Assembly (NCBI GenBank): GCA_001897995.1
Contig: MKRV01000052.1
Coordinates: forward strand, 1 to 41,421
DNA length: 41,421 nt
Direction: 5' to 3'
Source: Alphaproteobacteria bacterium 65-37
Lineage (GTDB): Bacteria > Pseudomonadota > Alphaproteobacteria > Reyranellales > Reyranellaceae
The stretch's first letter is position 1; each line of letters begins with the position of its first letter. The position numbers were made by a program, and so were the translations under genes. This document shows positions 5,854-13,526 of this stretch, in pieces. Under the pieces are notes generated by a model. The model saw nothing but the letters and a program-made list of their open reading frames with translations. It was not told the origin of the DNA and ran no database searches.

Positions 5854-8793
5854 TTAAATCCCGATGCCCCGGCCCCTGCCGAGGTCGATGCCGTGGTTGA
5901 ACGCGAGTTCCCGACCGAGGCTGCGGCCCGAGTCGATCCCGATACCAAGGTCTCGCCTGCGACCTTCAAGGATGGATTCAAGCTGCGGATCGCGTTCAAG
6001 GCTCTTCGCCATGTCGCCCATCGCCGACCGTGTGGACTTGTAGCCGGACATGTCGCCCGCTTGGTACTGGTGCTGGCCGGCGCGGTCGAGGCTCCGCCAA
6101 CGCTCCACGAAGCGATCCGCACGAATCTGCGGATCGGTGCGCAGCTCGGTTTCGAGCTGGAGGGCGCGGATGGTGCGGTTGACCTGCTCCGTCGCCGCTT
6201 CCGAGGCAAGCTCCGGATTCTTCTTGTAGGCGGCTTCGGCGTCGTGCGGGCCGTAGGGCCGCACCTCCTCGAAGGCCGCGCGGGACTCCTGCAATTCCTT
6301 CACCTGCTCCGGGCTGGCTTTGCCGCTTTGCTCTTGCATCTCGAAGATCGCATCCACGGCGCGGGCATGGCGAACGAGCACCCTGGTACGGGCGCGGCGC
6401 AAAGCCTCCTCCGGGTCTACCGCCTTCTCCCTTTCCGGCGCCGCCCGTTCCGGCGCCTGCCCGCCATCGGCTGGCAGGCGCAGGCCGTCGAACATGCCGC
6501 GCACCTTCTCGGGAACCTGCCTGACGATCTCGACCACCCGCTCCACCCGCTCGCGGAAGGTGATGCCGCGCCGTTCGGCATAGCCCTGTACCGAGTCAAG
6601 CCGCTCGTAATCCGACGCCATGTCCTTGGCCCGGTCGCGCGACAGGGTGCGGACAAGCCGGTCCTGATCGGCGAAGTCGTCGCGGCCGTAATGCAGGTCC
6701 ATGCCGTCGCGATGCCGCGACAGGGCGACATAGCTGCCATGGGCGTCCAGGCCCGGCGTCGCCAGAACATGGGTGCGGTCCACCGTCATGCCCTGCGCCT
6801 TGTGAATGGTCGCGGCATAGCCGTGGTCGATGCGGTCGTAATCCTTGAGGTCGAACGAGACGCTGCGCCCGTCGTCGGTGCGCACGGACATGGATCGTTC
6901 GCTGACCCGCTCGACGATCCCGAGCGTGCCGTTCTTCACGCCAAGACCGCACTCGTTTTGCAGGAACATGACGCGATCCCCGCTGGCGAAACTGCGCGCG
7001 CCGCGTTCGACCGTCAGGCGCACGTCATCTCTCAAATCGCCGGCTTCCCGCATCCGCTCGCGCGCCGCCTCGTTAAGTTCCCGCACCTGGTCATTGGTAT
7101 GGGTGAGGATGATGCGGCTCTTGTCGGGCGACGCCTGCCGCTCGCGGTCCCAGCGGCCGATCAGATCGTCGCGCGCTTGCTCGCGTGTTGCGGCGGTATG
7201 CACCATGCCATGCGTGTCATAGGCATGGATCGCGTCGCCCGTCCGGCCGGTCGCCAGATCGCGCGTGGCGTCGCGCTGCCAGTCCTCCCGCTGGCGGCGC
7301 ACCTCGCCGATCTCCGCGCCGCCGTGGCGTTCGTGAATGGAGCGGAACGCCGCGCCCGCCTCGATGGATTGCAACTGCTGCGGATCGCCGACCAGCACGA
7401 CCTTGGCCCCGGCCTCGGCGGCATGGGACAGCACGCGCTCCAACTGGCGCGTGCCGACCATGCCCGCCTCGTCGATGACAAGCACATCGCGGGAAGTGAG
7501 CACGTCGCGGCCCTGTCCCCAACCGTGTTCCATGCTGGCAATGGTGCGCGACGCGATGCCCGATCCACTTTCCAGATTCTCGGCCGCGATGCCGGACAGC
7601 GCCACGCCCCGGACATCATAGCCCGCCGCTTCCCAGGCTTCGCGTGCCACGCCCAGCATCGCGCTCTTTCCCGTCCCGGCATAGCCGACGACGACGCCGA
7701 GATCGCGCCCGTCCGTGACATGCGCCAGCGCCTCGGCCTGCTCCCCGGAAAGCACAAGGCCGCGCGCTTCTGCGCGCGCCAGCGCCGATTCGCGATCTGC
7801 ATCACGCACGCCATGGCGTTCCGTCTCGGCCATGAGTTCGGAGGCGCGGTGCAGGCGCTGCTCGGCCTCGATCATCTCGCGGGTGGTGAAGCGGTCCTCG
7901 CCGCGTCCGTCCGCGCCGAGTTCGACCAGCTCGGGCGCGCTCCGCATCGCGCCCATGACTGCGTTGAACTGCTCGATTCCGTCGCTGTGCCGGTGCGCGA
8001 ACATCGCCATGTCGCGCCGCGTGAAGGTCGATTGCTGGTGGGTGATCGCGTCGAACGCCACCGAAGGATCGGCGATGATCCGTGCGCCGTTGTTGCGCGC
8101 GATCTCGCGGTGCAATTCCGCGCGGTCGGCGGCCTCAATCCCTTCGCCCTCGATCCGCTGCGCGGTCGCGCCGATCTGGCTTTGCGGCTCCAGCGCGATG
8201 CCCTGCGCCTCCAGGCTACGATGGTCGATGCGCGCGTCGATGTCGAGTTCGGCCAGGCGCTCGTTTGCCAGATCCGCCCAGCGTTCGCGCCAACGCTCGA
8301 CCATCTCGGTGCGGTTCCAGTCCCGCACCTTTTGGCCGAAGCCGTTTTCGTCCACGGATCGCATGGTGAGCATGACATGGGCGTGGGGCTTGGGCGTCCC
8401 GTCGTCGGCCATGTCCCAATGCACATTGAGGTCGGCGATCATGCCCTGATCGACAAACTCCGCCTGCACGAAGTCGCGGGCGAGTTCGATGCCTTGGCGC
8501 TCCGTCATCTCGCGCGGAAGGGCGAACTCGACCTCGCGGGCGAGCTGTGCGTCCTTCCTGACCTCGAACGCCTCGACATCGTTCCAGAGCCGTTCGCGGT
8601 CGCTCCATTGTTCGGGCGCATCCTCCGGCAGCATGACCTCGGAATGGACGACGCCGCGCTTGTTGGAGAAGTCATGGCTGCGCTCAAGCCGGTCGTCGCG
8701 CAGCCGCGAGGCCGAGCGATAGGCGGCGGAGGCCACCGCGCTGGAGCCGGCCTTGCGGCCGATGACCTTGACGTGAAGATGATAGATCGCCAT
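5854..8793 (-). CDS. traA: TraA-type conjugative relaxase/helicase
   Basis: A 979-aa protein with the Ti-plasmid TraA layout. Residues 1-220 are a MobA/MobL (MOBQ) relaxase domain, with the catalytic Tyr probably in the AAYRSA segment near residue 25 and the metal-binding motif PHAHVMLT near 135. A superfamily I helicase follows: Walker A GYAGTGKS (about 367-375), Walker B VIDEAGMV (about 437), and the C-terminal helicase motif TIHKAQGMTVDR (about 664). The tail is Glu/Arg-rich and helical. The enzyme nicks oriT, stays bound to the 5' end and unwinds the transferred strand. It diverges from the traC/traD-like genes, with the oriT in the 171-nt gap, as in Ti plasmids. The length is normal and the gene appears intact. 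Confidence 0.95.
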   Translation of the reverse strand: MAIYHLHVKVIGRKAGSSAVASAAYRSASRLRDDRLERSHDFSNKRGVVHSEVMLPEDAPEQWSDRERLWNDVEAFEVRKDAQLAREVEFALPREMTERQGIELARDFVQAEFVDQGMIADLNVHWDMADDGTPKPHAHVMLTMRSVDENGFGQKVRDWNRTEMVERWRERWADLANERLAELDIDARIDHRSLEAQGIALEPQSQIGATAQRIEGEGIEAADRAELHREIARNNGARIIADPSVAFDAITHQQSTFTRRDMAMFAHRHSDGIEQFNAVMGAMRSAPELVELGADGRGEDRFTTREMIEAEQRLHRASELMAETERHGVRDADRESALARAEARGLVLSGEQAEALAHVTDGRDLGVVVGYAGTGKSAMLGVAREAWEAAGYDVRGVALSGIAAENLESGSGIASRTIASMEHGWGQGRDVLTSRDVLVIDEAGMVGTRQLERVLSHAAEAGAKVVLVGDPQQLQSIEAGAAFRSIHERHGGAEIGEVRRQREDWQRDATRDLATGRTGDAIHAYDTHGMVHTAATREQARDDLIGRWDRERQASPDKSRIILTHTNDQVRELNEAARERMREAGDLRDDVRLTVERGARSFASGDRVMFLQNECGLGVKNGTLGIVERVSERSMSVRTDDGRSVSFDLKDYDRIDHGYAATIHKAQGMTVDRTHVLATPGLDAHGSYVALSRHRDGMDLHYGRDDFADQDRLVRTLSRDRAKDMASDYERLDSVQGYAERRGITFRERVERVVEIVRQVPEKVRGMFDGLRLPADGGQAPERAAPEREKAVDPEEALRRARTRVLVRHARAVDAIFEMQEQSGKASPEQVKELQESRAAFEEVRPYGPHDAEAAYKKNPELASEAATEQVNRTIRALQLETELRTDPQIRADRFVERWRSLDRAGQHQYQAGDMSGYKSTRSAMGDMAKSLERDPQLESILEGRRRDLGIGIDSGRSLGRELAFNHGIDLGRGRGIGI

Positions 8794-8823
8794 CGCGATC
8801 CGAACATCACCACGGCGAAGCGC

Positions 8824-8852
8824 ACGTCGGAACGACGTATAAGCGCGCCCTC
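8824..8852 (+). other. oriT: Origin of transfer (oriT) with nic site
   Basis: A perfect 6-bp inverted repeat, ACGTCG (8824-8829) and CGACGT (8833-8838) with a GAA loop, is followed directly by TAAGCGCGCCCTC (8840-8852). This matches the RSF1010/Ti-type nic consensus TAAGTGCG^CCCTC except at one base. By analogy the plus strand is cut between 8847 and 8848. The hairpin-then-nic order and the position between divergent traA and traC/traD-like genes agree with known MOBQ origins. Cleavage itself is inferred. Confidence 0.82.
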
Positions 8853-8964
8853 GAAACTAATTTCTCGGGAAGACCCGCGCCGTTTCAGCCCGTCCCGGCA
8901 ACCCTACAGCATTGGGGCAGGCGCTCAACTATCATTGCTCCATCGACAGCTTATGGAGACGATG

Positions 8965-9291
8965 ATGCGAAAGCCACGTGACTTTGACGCGGAACTGAAG
9001 TCGCTCGAAGACAAGGCGCGGGACTTGAAAGCCCGCAAGGTGCAGCAGCTCGGCGAGCTGGTCATCTCGACCGGGGCCGACGCGCTGACCGCCGACGAAC
9101 TGGCGGGCGCGCTGATCGTGCTGGCCGAAACCAAGGACGCCGGAAAGAGGGAGGCATGGGCGAAGCGCGGCGCCGCGTTCTTTCAGAGCCGGACGCGGCG
9201 ATCTGCATCGGCGCCTGACCGCGACACTGACGGCTCTTCGACGCAACCGGGCGGCGCGCTACCGGCATCAGGCGGCGCTAACGCGGCATGA
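8965..9291 (+). CDS. traC: TraC-like conjugal transfer accessory protein
   Basis: A 108-aa protein starting MRKPRDFDAELKSLEDKA. A Lys/Arg-rich coiled segment (residues 5-30) leads into QQLGELVISTGADALTADEL, the pattern of TraC-type accessory proteins of the relaxosome. It is expected to bind oriT or help TraA. ATG 8965 is chosen because GGAG at 8955-8958 has six bases of spacing; ATGs at 8953 and 8962 fit less well. The C-terminal ~35 residues are Ser/Pro/Ala-rich and probably disordered. The gene reads away from the relaxase and is followed after one base by the traD-like gene. The frame stays open far upstream on the plus strand, but only as an antisense shadow of traA. Confidence 0.8.
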   Translation: MRKPRDFDAELKSLEDKARDLKARKVQQLGELVISTGADALTADELAGALIVLAETKDAGKREAWAKRGAAFFQSRTRRSASAPDRDTDGSSTQPGGALPASGGANAA

Positions 9292-9292
9292 C

Positions 9293-9559
9293 ATGCGCAC
9301 CTGGCAGGTCGAGCGCCGCAAGCGCACACGGCATCTGATCGAACTCGGCGGCCTCGTCGTCAAGGCCGGGATCGTGGACCTCACCGGCGACGACCGCGCC
9401 ATGATCTACGGCGCGATGCTCTGGATGGCCGACAAACTCAAAAGCGAGGACGCCAAACGGGCGCGCGAGGTCTGGACGAAACTCGGGCAGACGGCGTTCG
9501 AAGCGGATCGCCCAGCCAGCGCGCATTCCAGGCAGCAGCTGCAGCAGGATCGGACCTGA
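9293..9559 (+). CDS. traD: TraD-like conjugal transfer protein
   Basis: An 88-aa protein with the hallmark start of small Ti-type TraD proteins (WQVERRKRTRHLIELGGLV), then VDLTGDDRAMIYGAMLWMAD. This is the small accessory TraD of the Ti family, not the large F-type coupling ATPase of the same name. It starts one base after the traC-like stop codon, so the pair is one transcript. The ATG at 9293 is used; the frame is open upstream with similar basic composition, so a longer protein using a non-ATG start cannot be excluded. The function in the relaxosome is not well defined. Confidence 0.82.
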   Translation: MRTWQVERRKRTRHLIELGGLVVKAGIVDLTGDDRAMIYGAMLWMADKLKSEDAKRAREVWTKLGQTAFEADRPASAHSRQQLQQDRT

Positions 9560-9645
9560 GCGATGGCGGGCGGCGCGGAGACCGCACATATCGCAGCGCC
9601 GCACGCCATCGCTCGGCTTGCCGCGCCATCTGCTTGAGGCAGGAA

Positions 9646-9942
9646 AGCCCCGCTCATGACCCTCGCATTACCCGTGGCGTTGCCGTCCGCTCGCGTTTCC
9701 AATAAGGGAAGACGATTTTCGAGGGAATCGTAGATGCGGCTAAGCCGTTTTGCGGTTTTCTCCAGCGCCTTGTGATGATGGGCAACCTGTTTAGTGATCT
9801 CACCTTCTTGCCCCGCCGATTTGGCTGCCATACGGACCATCAGTTCGGATAGGCGTTGGAGTTCGAGGACCTATTCGCTGACCGCGCCGAGAACGGCCTC
9901 GTCCGCCTTCTCCATGCGGATCGAGAGGCCGTTGCAGCGTAT
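9646..9942 (-). pseudogene. Fragment of a serine recombinase C-terminal region with amber stop
   Basis: The minus-strand frame reads RCNGLSIRMEKADEAVLGAVSE, then a TAG stop at 9873-9871, then VLELQRLSELMVRMAAKS and EKTAKRLSRIYDSLENRLP. This is the pattern of the region after the zinc ribbon in large serine recombinases: a C-G-S-I-R-M motif, a D-x-x-V-L helix, a long coiled coil, then a L-x-R-L-Y motif. Replacing the TAG by CAG would restore a continuous helix, so a single nonsense mutation seems likely. The catalytic domain is absent. The frame continues to 9406 but loses protein-like character where it runs antisense to the traD-like gene. A relic, joined in frame to the fragment at 9943. 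Confidence 0.65.
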
Positions 9943-10074
9943 GATCGAGCGGGTAGGCCTCGTGAAGTAGGCGAGGACGCCTTGGTTATTCGGCCAATTG
10001 CCGCGCGCGTCCATCGCCTTGATAAGAGCAATCTCCCATTTTTCAAGAGCGTTCCAGCGTTTCCTGACAGGCAT
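9943..10074 (-). pseudogene. N-terminal fragment of a DUF3644-type helix-turn-helix protein
   Basis: The 44 codons from ATG 10074 read MPVRKRWNALEKWEIALIKA and then QGVLAYFTRPTRSI. This is the usual N-terminus of a family of restriction- and phage-island proteins (often followed by a DUF3644 domain) in which the text continues with an N-H-R-x-I-x-E-I-R motif. Here that motif is missing and the frame passes into the serine recombinase fragment. It therefore looks like the scar of a deletion joining two gene remnants. The family assignment rests on memory of the motif and is moderate. Confidence 0.55.
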
Positions 10075-10112
10075 GATTGCGCCCCAGGCTCCTCGCTAAC
10101 GCCCAGCATGCA

Positions 10113-13100
10113 TCAGTTGCTGACGATCCCTGACAAGGTGACGATCCAAGACTTCAAATTCTTCTCTGCGGTCGCCGCGTCCTTCAGTTCCTTCTCGGCG
10201 TGGGCGACATAGGTGTTACGAAAATCGTTGACCGCCGACACCTGAACGAGGAATGCGCGAGCACCATCAAACCGGAATGCCACGCGGACCGCCTCGAAGA
10301 CCCCGTCGATCTTGGTCTTATCGTTCAATGCGAAATCCAAACAGGATCGCAGCAAACCGATTACGGAATGCGGATTGCCGTAAACCAGTCCCCGCTTCAA
10401 GTTCTTCGCCATGTTTTCGTAGTGCTTCAGGTTCTTTTTGTCGGCGTCGCCCAGATAAGGCTCGAACCAATCGCGCTGGTCCACCGGGGTCGCGGGCATC
10501 TTGTCCTGCAAGCGCTTGATGATTGTGCTCTTGCAAGCCTCGTCGTAAGGGCCAAGAAGAGCGCTGAAGACGGGCGCGAAGTTTGGAACTTCCTCCTTTT
10601 TCTCGAAGAACCGATAAAGCTCCAAGGCGTCGTTCGCAGCCTTCTTCGCGCGAAGGGGCAGACTATCGAACACCTCCTTAGTGAAGAACTGTTCGGCATC
10701 GTTATCAGACCGCGCCTCGAACAACGGCAGTTCGGGCTGCGCGGTCGTCTCGCTGAGCAAGTTCTGGAGGGCCGGAGCGCACGCCCTTGCGAGATCGGCA
10801 AACTTGTTGCCGGTCAGCCGCTCCATCACGTTCTGCGGCGTAAACACATATTGCCACTTAGTCCCGCTTTTCGACGCGGCCTTGCACCATTCGACGGCGG
10901 CAGCGGCCTTGCGTGGAACGTCGCTGTCCTGCCGCCCCTTGGTCTCAACGAGCGCGTATTCGCCCGTATCCATCCGGACGAAAAAGTCAGGCCGGTAGAA
11001 GGCAAGGCGCTGGTCTACCGTGAGGTAGTCAATGCGAAGTGCCTGTGGGCCCGCGTTCTTGGCGAAAGCCTTTACGTCCACGCCGTTGTCGAGAAACGAT
11101 GTCATCGCCACTTCAAGCGACTGGTCGCACGGAACGAGGTTGAACAGCGTATTCCTCGCCCTCTCGACCGGCTTTCGTTCGGAGAGCGTAGCCTGATACG
11201 GCTTCCAATTGCGAAGCTGCGCGCCCGTGCCCTGAGCACGCCTCTTCTCCGTCTTGACGGTCCGGCTTCGGATGAGCGGAATAAACACCGCGCGGATGTG
11301 CTCCCGCACGTCTTGATCCGCGAGCCTGCCAGTCAAACGCTTATCGACCAGCGAAACCTTCTCGCTGAAAAGAATTTCCGAAAGGAACGTCTGCAAGAGC
11401 GGTGCGAGAACGGCATGGGTCGATTGCACCTTGCACGCGGCCTCCAACTCTCGGACATAGAATGAAATCGCTGTAATGCCGTTCTGTAGGAGCGGCAGGC
11501 TGATGTTCATTTGCTCGACAACCTCATTGGTGATGAGGTGCCGCCCTTCATATTTCACATCCACGTCGCCCTTGGTTCCAAGAGGCAACGGCGAGTACGG
11601 CCGGAACGCGGCCTTCACATCCTCAATCGAAATCCCCTCAAGCTTGGGCTGTATCTCGTGTGCCGCCGATAGCGCCGGCAGCACGATGTCGAGCGCGGTC
11701 AAGTCCTTGTTCTCGTCGGGGAAGATGGTGACCGTCGTCGCGGGCACCTTCTCGGTATCGAGAACCTCGATGGGCAAGCCTTCCTGCTCAAGCTCTTGCT
11801 CGTAGAGGCTCGAAAATGCTGGGTGCTCAACGACGGTGACAAGCTCGTTGGCTTGACCGGGCGGAGTCATACGCCGAAGGCCGCGCCCAAGCGTCTGTTC
11901 GGGGAGGATGTTTGCTTTCGAACTGTAAGGGCGAAGGGGAACGATGGTCGTCACATTGCGAACGTCCCATCCCTCCCGCAGCATCAGAACAGACACGATG
12001 CAGGAATAAGGACTGTCCCCGCGATCAAGCTCGCGGCTGATGCGCCGGATCGCCTTCAAATCCTCGTCGTTGATATCCTTCTCGCTCTCCTCGAAAACCT
12101 CGATAGTCTGCCCACCGATATTCCTTCTTTTGACCGAGCCTTTCAGATTGGTGTGAAGGTTGATCGTCTTGCCGTTCAAATCGGAGAAAACGCTGTCCGC
12201 GTTCAAGCGGCTGGCGATCTGATTCGCTGCCTCGGTGTCCGTGCACATGACGAAAAGCAGCGGCCTCTTGCCGCTCTTTTCCCATTCCTGACAACTGCGC
12301 TTCCATCGCTCATAGCCAAGGCGCAAGTGCGCCTCGTAGCGGTAGGCCGCGTCGTCGTGCGCCTGTTCGACGAGTTCCTTAGTGCGCCCGATGATCGGCG
12401 TCTTGACTATGCCTGCATCGACGGCTTCGCCGAGCGGCGTGTCGCAGACGACATGGGGAAAGATGCGGCCTTTATTGTCCTTCGGCGTGGCCGAGAAATC
12501 GAGCTGCGCTACTAGGCCATTGCCGGACCGCTTCCTGATCGTCTCGTGCAGCCAGCGAATCGCTTGATTCCAGGCCGAGCCGGGGTCCCAAACGTGGTGG
12601 GCCTCATCATTTAGAAGCATGACGCGGTGATGGGACGTGATCCGGTCGCGCAGTTCAGCGCCGGTGTCGAGCGCTTTCGACTTGGAGACCGCCGGTCCTG
12701 CCCAATCGTAAGTCTCGGCTTCCGAGCGACTTCCGCTGCGCGGCTCGAACAGCCGGTGAATATTTGTGAGGTAGAGCGCGCCGCCTGTGCTCGCGCCGCT
12801 CGCCTCGTCTTGAAGCACGACGGAAAAATTCCAATCGCCGCGCCATTCGGTCGGAATGAGCGGGTCCGTCATGAAGATGTCCGGGCCGCCCCCCTCGGGG
12901 CGGAAATCTTCCTTCAGACGCTCGAACACAGTCAGGTTCGGCGCGATGATGACGAAATGCTTCGCCATCTCCGAACCACTTTCCCTGAGCGCATGGAAGT
13001 AGCTCCACACAATGGCGAGGCTCATGCACTTGGTCTTGCCCGCGCCCGTGGCGAGCTTGAAGGCGTAGCGCGCCCACTCGTCATCTTCGGGCTTGATTCC

Positions 13101-13526
13101 AAGCGCTTCTGTTTCCGCGTTCGGTCCGCCGAACTCGAAGATGAGGGACGACAGCGAGTGCATCCCCCGGACCTCGATCAAATAGATAAAGGTCTCGATG
13201 GCCTCGCGCTGACAGAAATAATAGCGAAAGTCGAACTCCTCGCCAGTCCCGCCGATCAGCCGGTGCGGTCTCTCGAACCAATGGGCCAGTAGCTCGCGCG
13301 TCGTGTCGCTCGCGCCGAAATAGTTGAGTTCCCGCCACTCCTTCACGGCCGCGCGAAGTGGATTGACCATGCGGATTGGCGACTGCCGCCGATAGGTCTT
13401 GATCTCGGGCGGCAAGCCTTTTTGCGCGCGAACGCGATGTTTGTTCGGCTCTTCCCACGGGGCGAACAGCGGTTCAAGCGCTGCCGCGTTGATGGCGAGG
13501 CCATCGGGTGCGCTGGTCTCGCTCAT
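10113..13526 (-). CDS. res: Type III-like restriction enzyme, Res subunit (SF2 helicase-nuclease)
   Basis: A 1137-aa protein. The SF2 helicase motifs are clear: Walker A ATGAGKT (about 156-162), DEAH-type NDEAHH (about 305), FSATP, and motif VI QTLGRGLRR (about 540). A PD-(D/E)xK nuclease follows, with YRPDFF (about 843) and VETKGR (about 857). The ATPase translocates on DNA and the nuclease cuts when partnered with Mod. An extra C-terminal ~200 residues ends in FRNTYVAHAEKEL, where Arg1103 and His1109 fit the R-N-x4-H signature of HEPN ribonucleases. ATG 13526 overlaps the mod stop by four bases (13523-13526). It is the last gene of the WYL-mod-res operon. Confidence 0.93.
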   Translation of the reverse strand: MSETSAPDGLAINAAALEPLFAPWEEPNKHRVRAQKGLPPEIKTYRRQSPIRMVNPLRAAVKEWRELNYFGASDTTRELLAHWFERPHRLIGGTGEEFDFRYYFCQREAIETFIYLIEVRGMHSLSSLIFEFGGPNAETEALGIKPEDDEWARYAFKLATGAGKTKCMSLAIVWSYFHALRESGSEMAKHFVIIAPNLTVFERLKEDFRPEGGGPDIFMTDPLIPTEWRGDWNFSVVLQDEASGASTGGALYLTNIHRLFEPRSGSRSEAETYDWAGPAVSKSKALDTGAELRDRITSHHRVMLLNDEAHHVWDPGSAWNQAIRWLHETIRKRSGNGLVAQLDFSATPKDNKGRIFPHVVCDTPLGEAVDAGIVKTPIIGRTKELVEQAHDDAAYRYEAHLRLGYERWKRSCQEWEKSGKRPLLFVMCTDTEAANQIASRLNADSVFSDLNGKTINLHTNLKGSVKRRNIGGQTIEVFEESEKDINDEDLKAIRRISRELDRGDSPYSCIVSVLMLREGWDVRNVTTIVPLRPYSSKANILPEQTLGRGLRRMTPPGQANELVTVVEHPAFSSLYEQELEQEGLPIEVLDTEKVPATTVTIFPDENKDLTALDIVLPALSAAHEIQPKLEGISIEDVKAAFRPYSPLPLGTKGDVDVKYEGRHLITNEVVEQMNISLPLLQNGITAISFYVRELEAACKVQSTHAVLAPLLQTFLSEILFSEKVSLVDKRLTGRLADQDVREHIRAVFIPLIRSRTVKTEKRRAQGTGAQLRNWKPYQATLSERKPVERARNTLFNLVPCDQSLEVAMTSFLDNGVDVKAFAKNAGPQALRIDYLTVDQRLAFYRPDFFVRMDTGEYALVETKGRQDSDVPRKAAAAVEWCKAASKSGTKWQYVFTPQNVMERLTGNKFADLARACAPALQNLLSETTAQPELPLFEARSDNDAEQFFTKEVFDSLPLRAKKAANDALELYRFFEKKEEVPNFAPVFSALLGPYDEACKSTIIKRLQDKMPATPVDQRDWFEPYLGDADKKNLKHYENMAKNLKRGLVYGNPHSVIGLLRSCLDFALNDKTKIDGVFEAVRVAFRFDGARAFLVQVSAVNDFRNTYVAHAEKELKDAATAEKNLKSWIVTLSGIVSN

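Noticed and set aside
5893..9291. 1132-codon plus-strand open frame
   Set aside because: All but the last ~108 codons are antisense to the intact traA gene. The translation has no domain and arises from high-G+C codon use. Only the 3' end (from 8965) is kept, as the traC-like gene.
10200..11465. 421-codon plus-strand open frame
   Set aside because: Antisense to res, no domain and no ribosome site.
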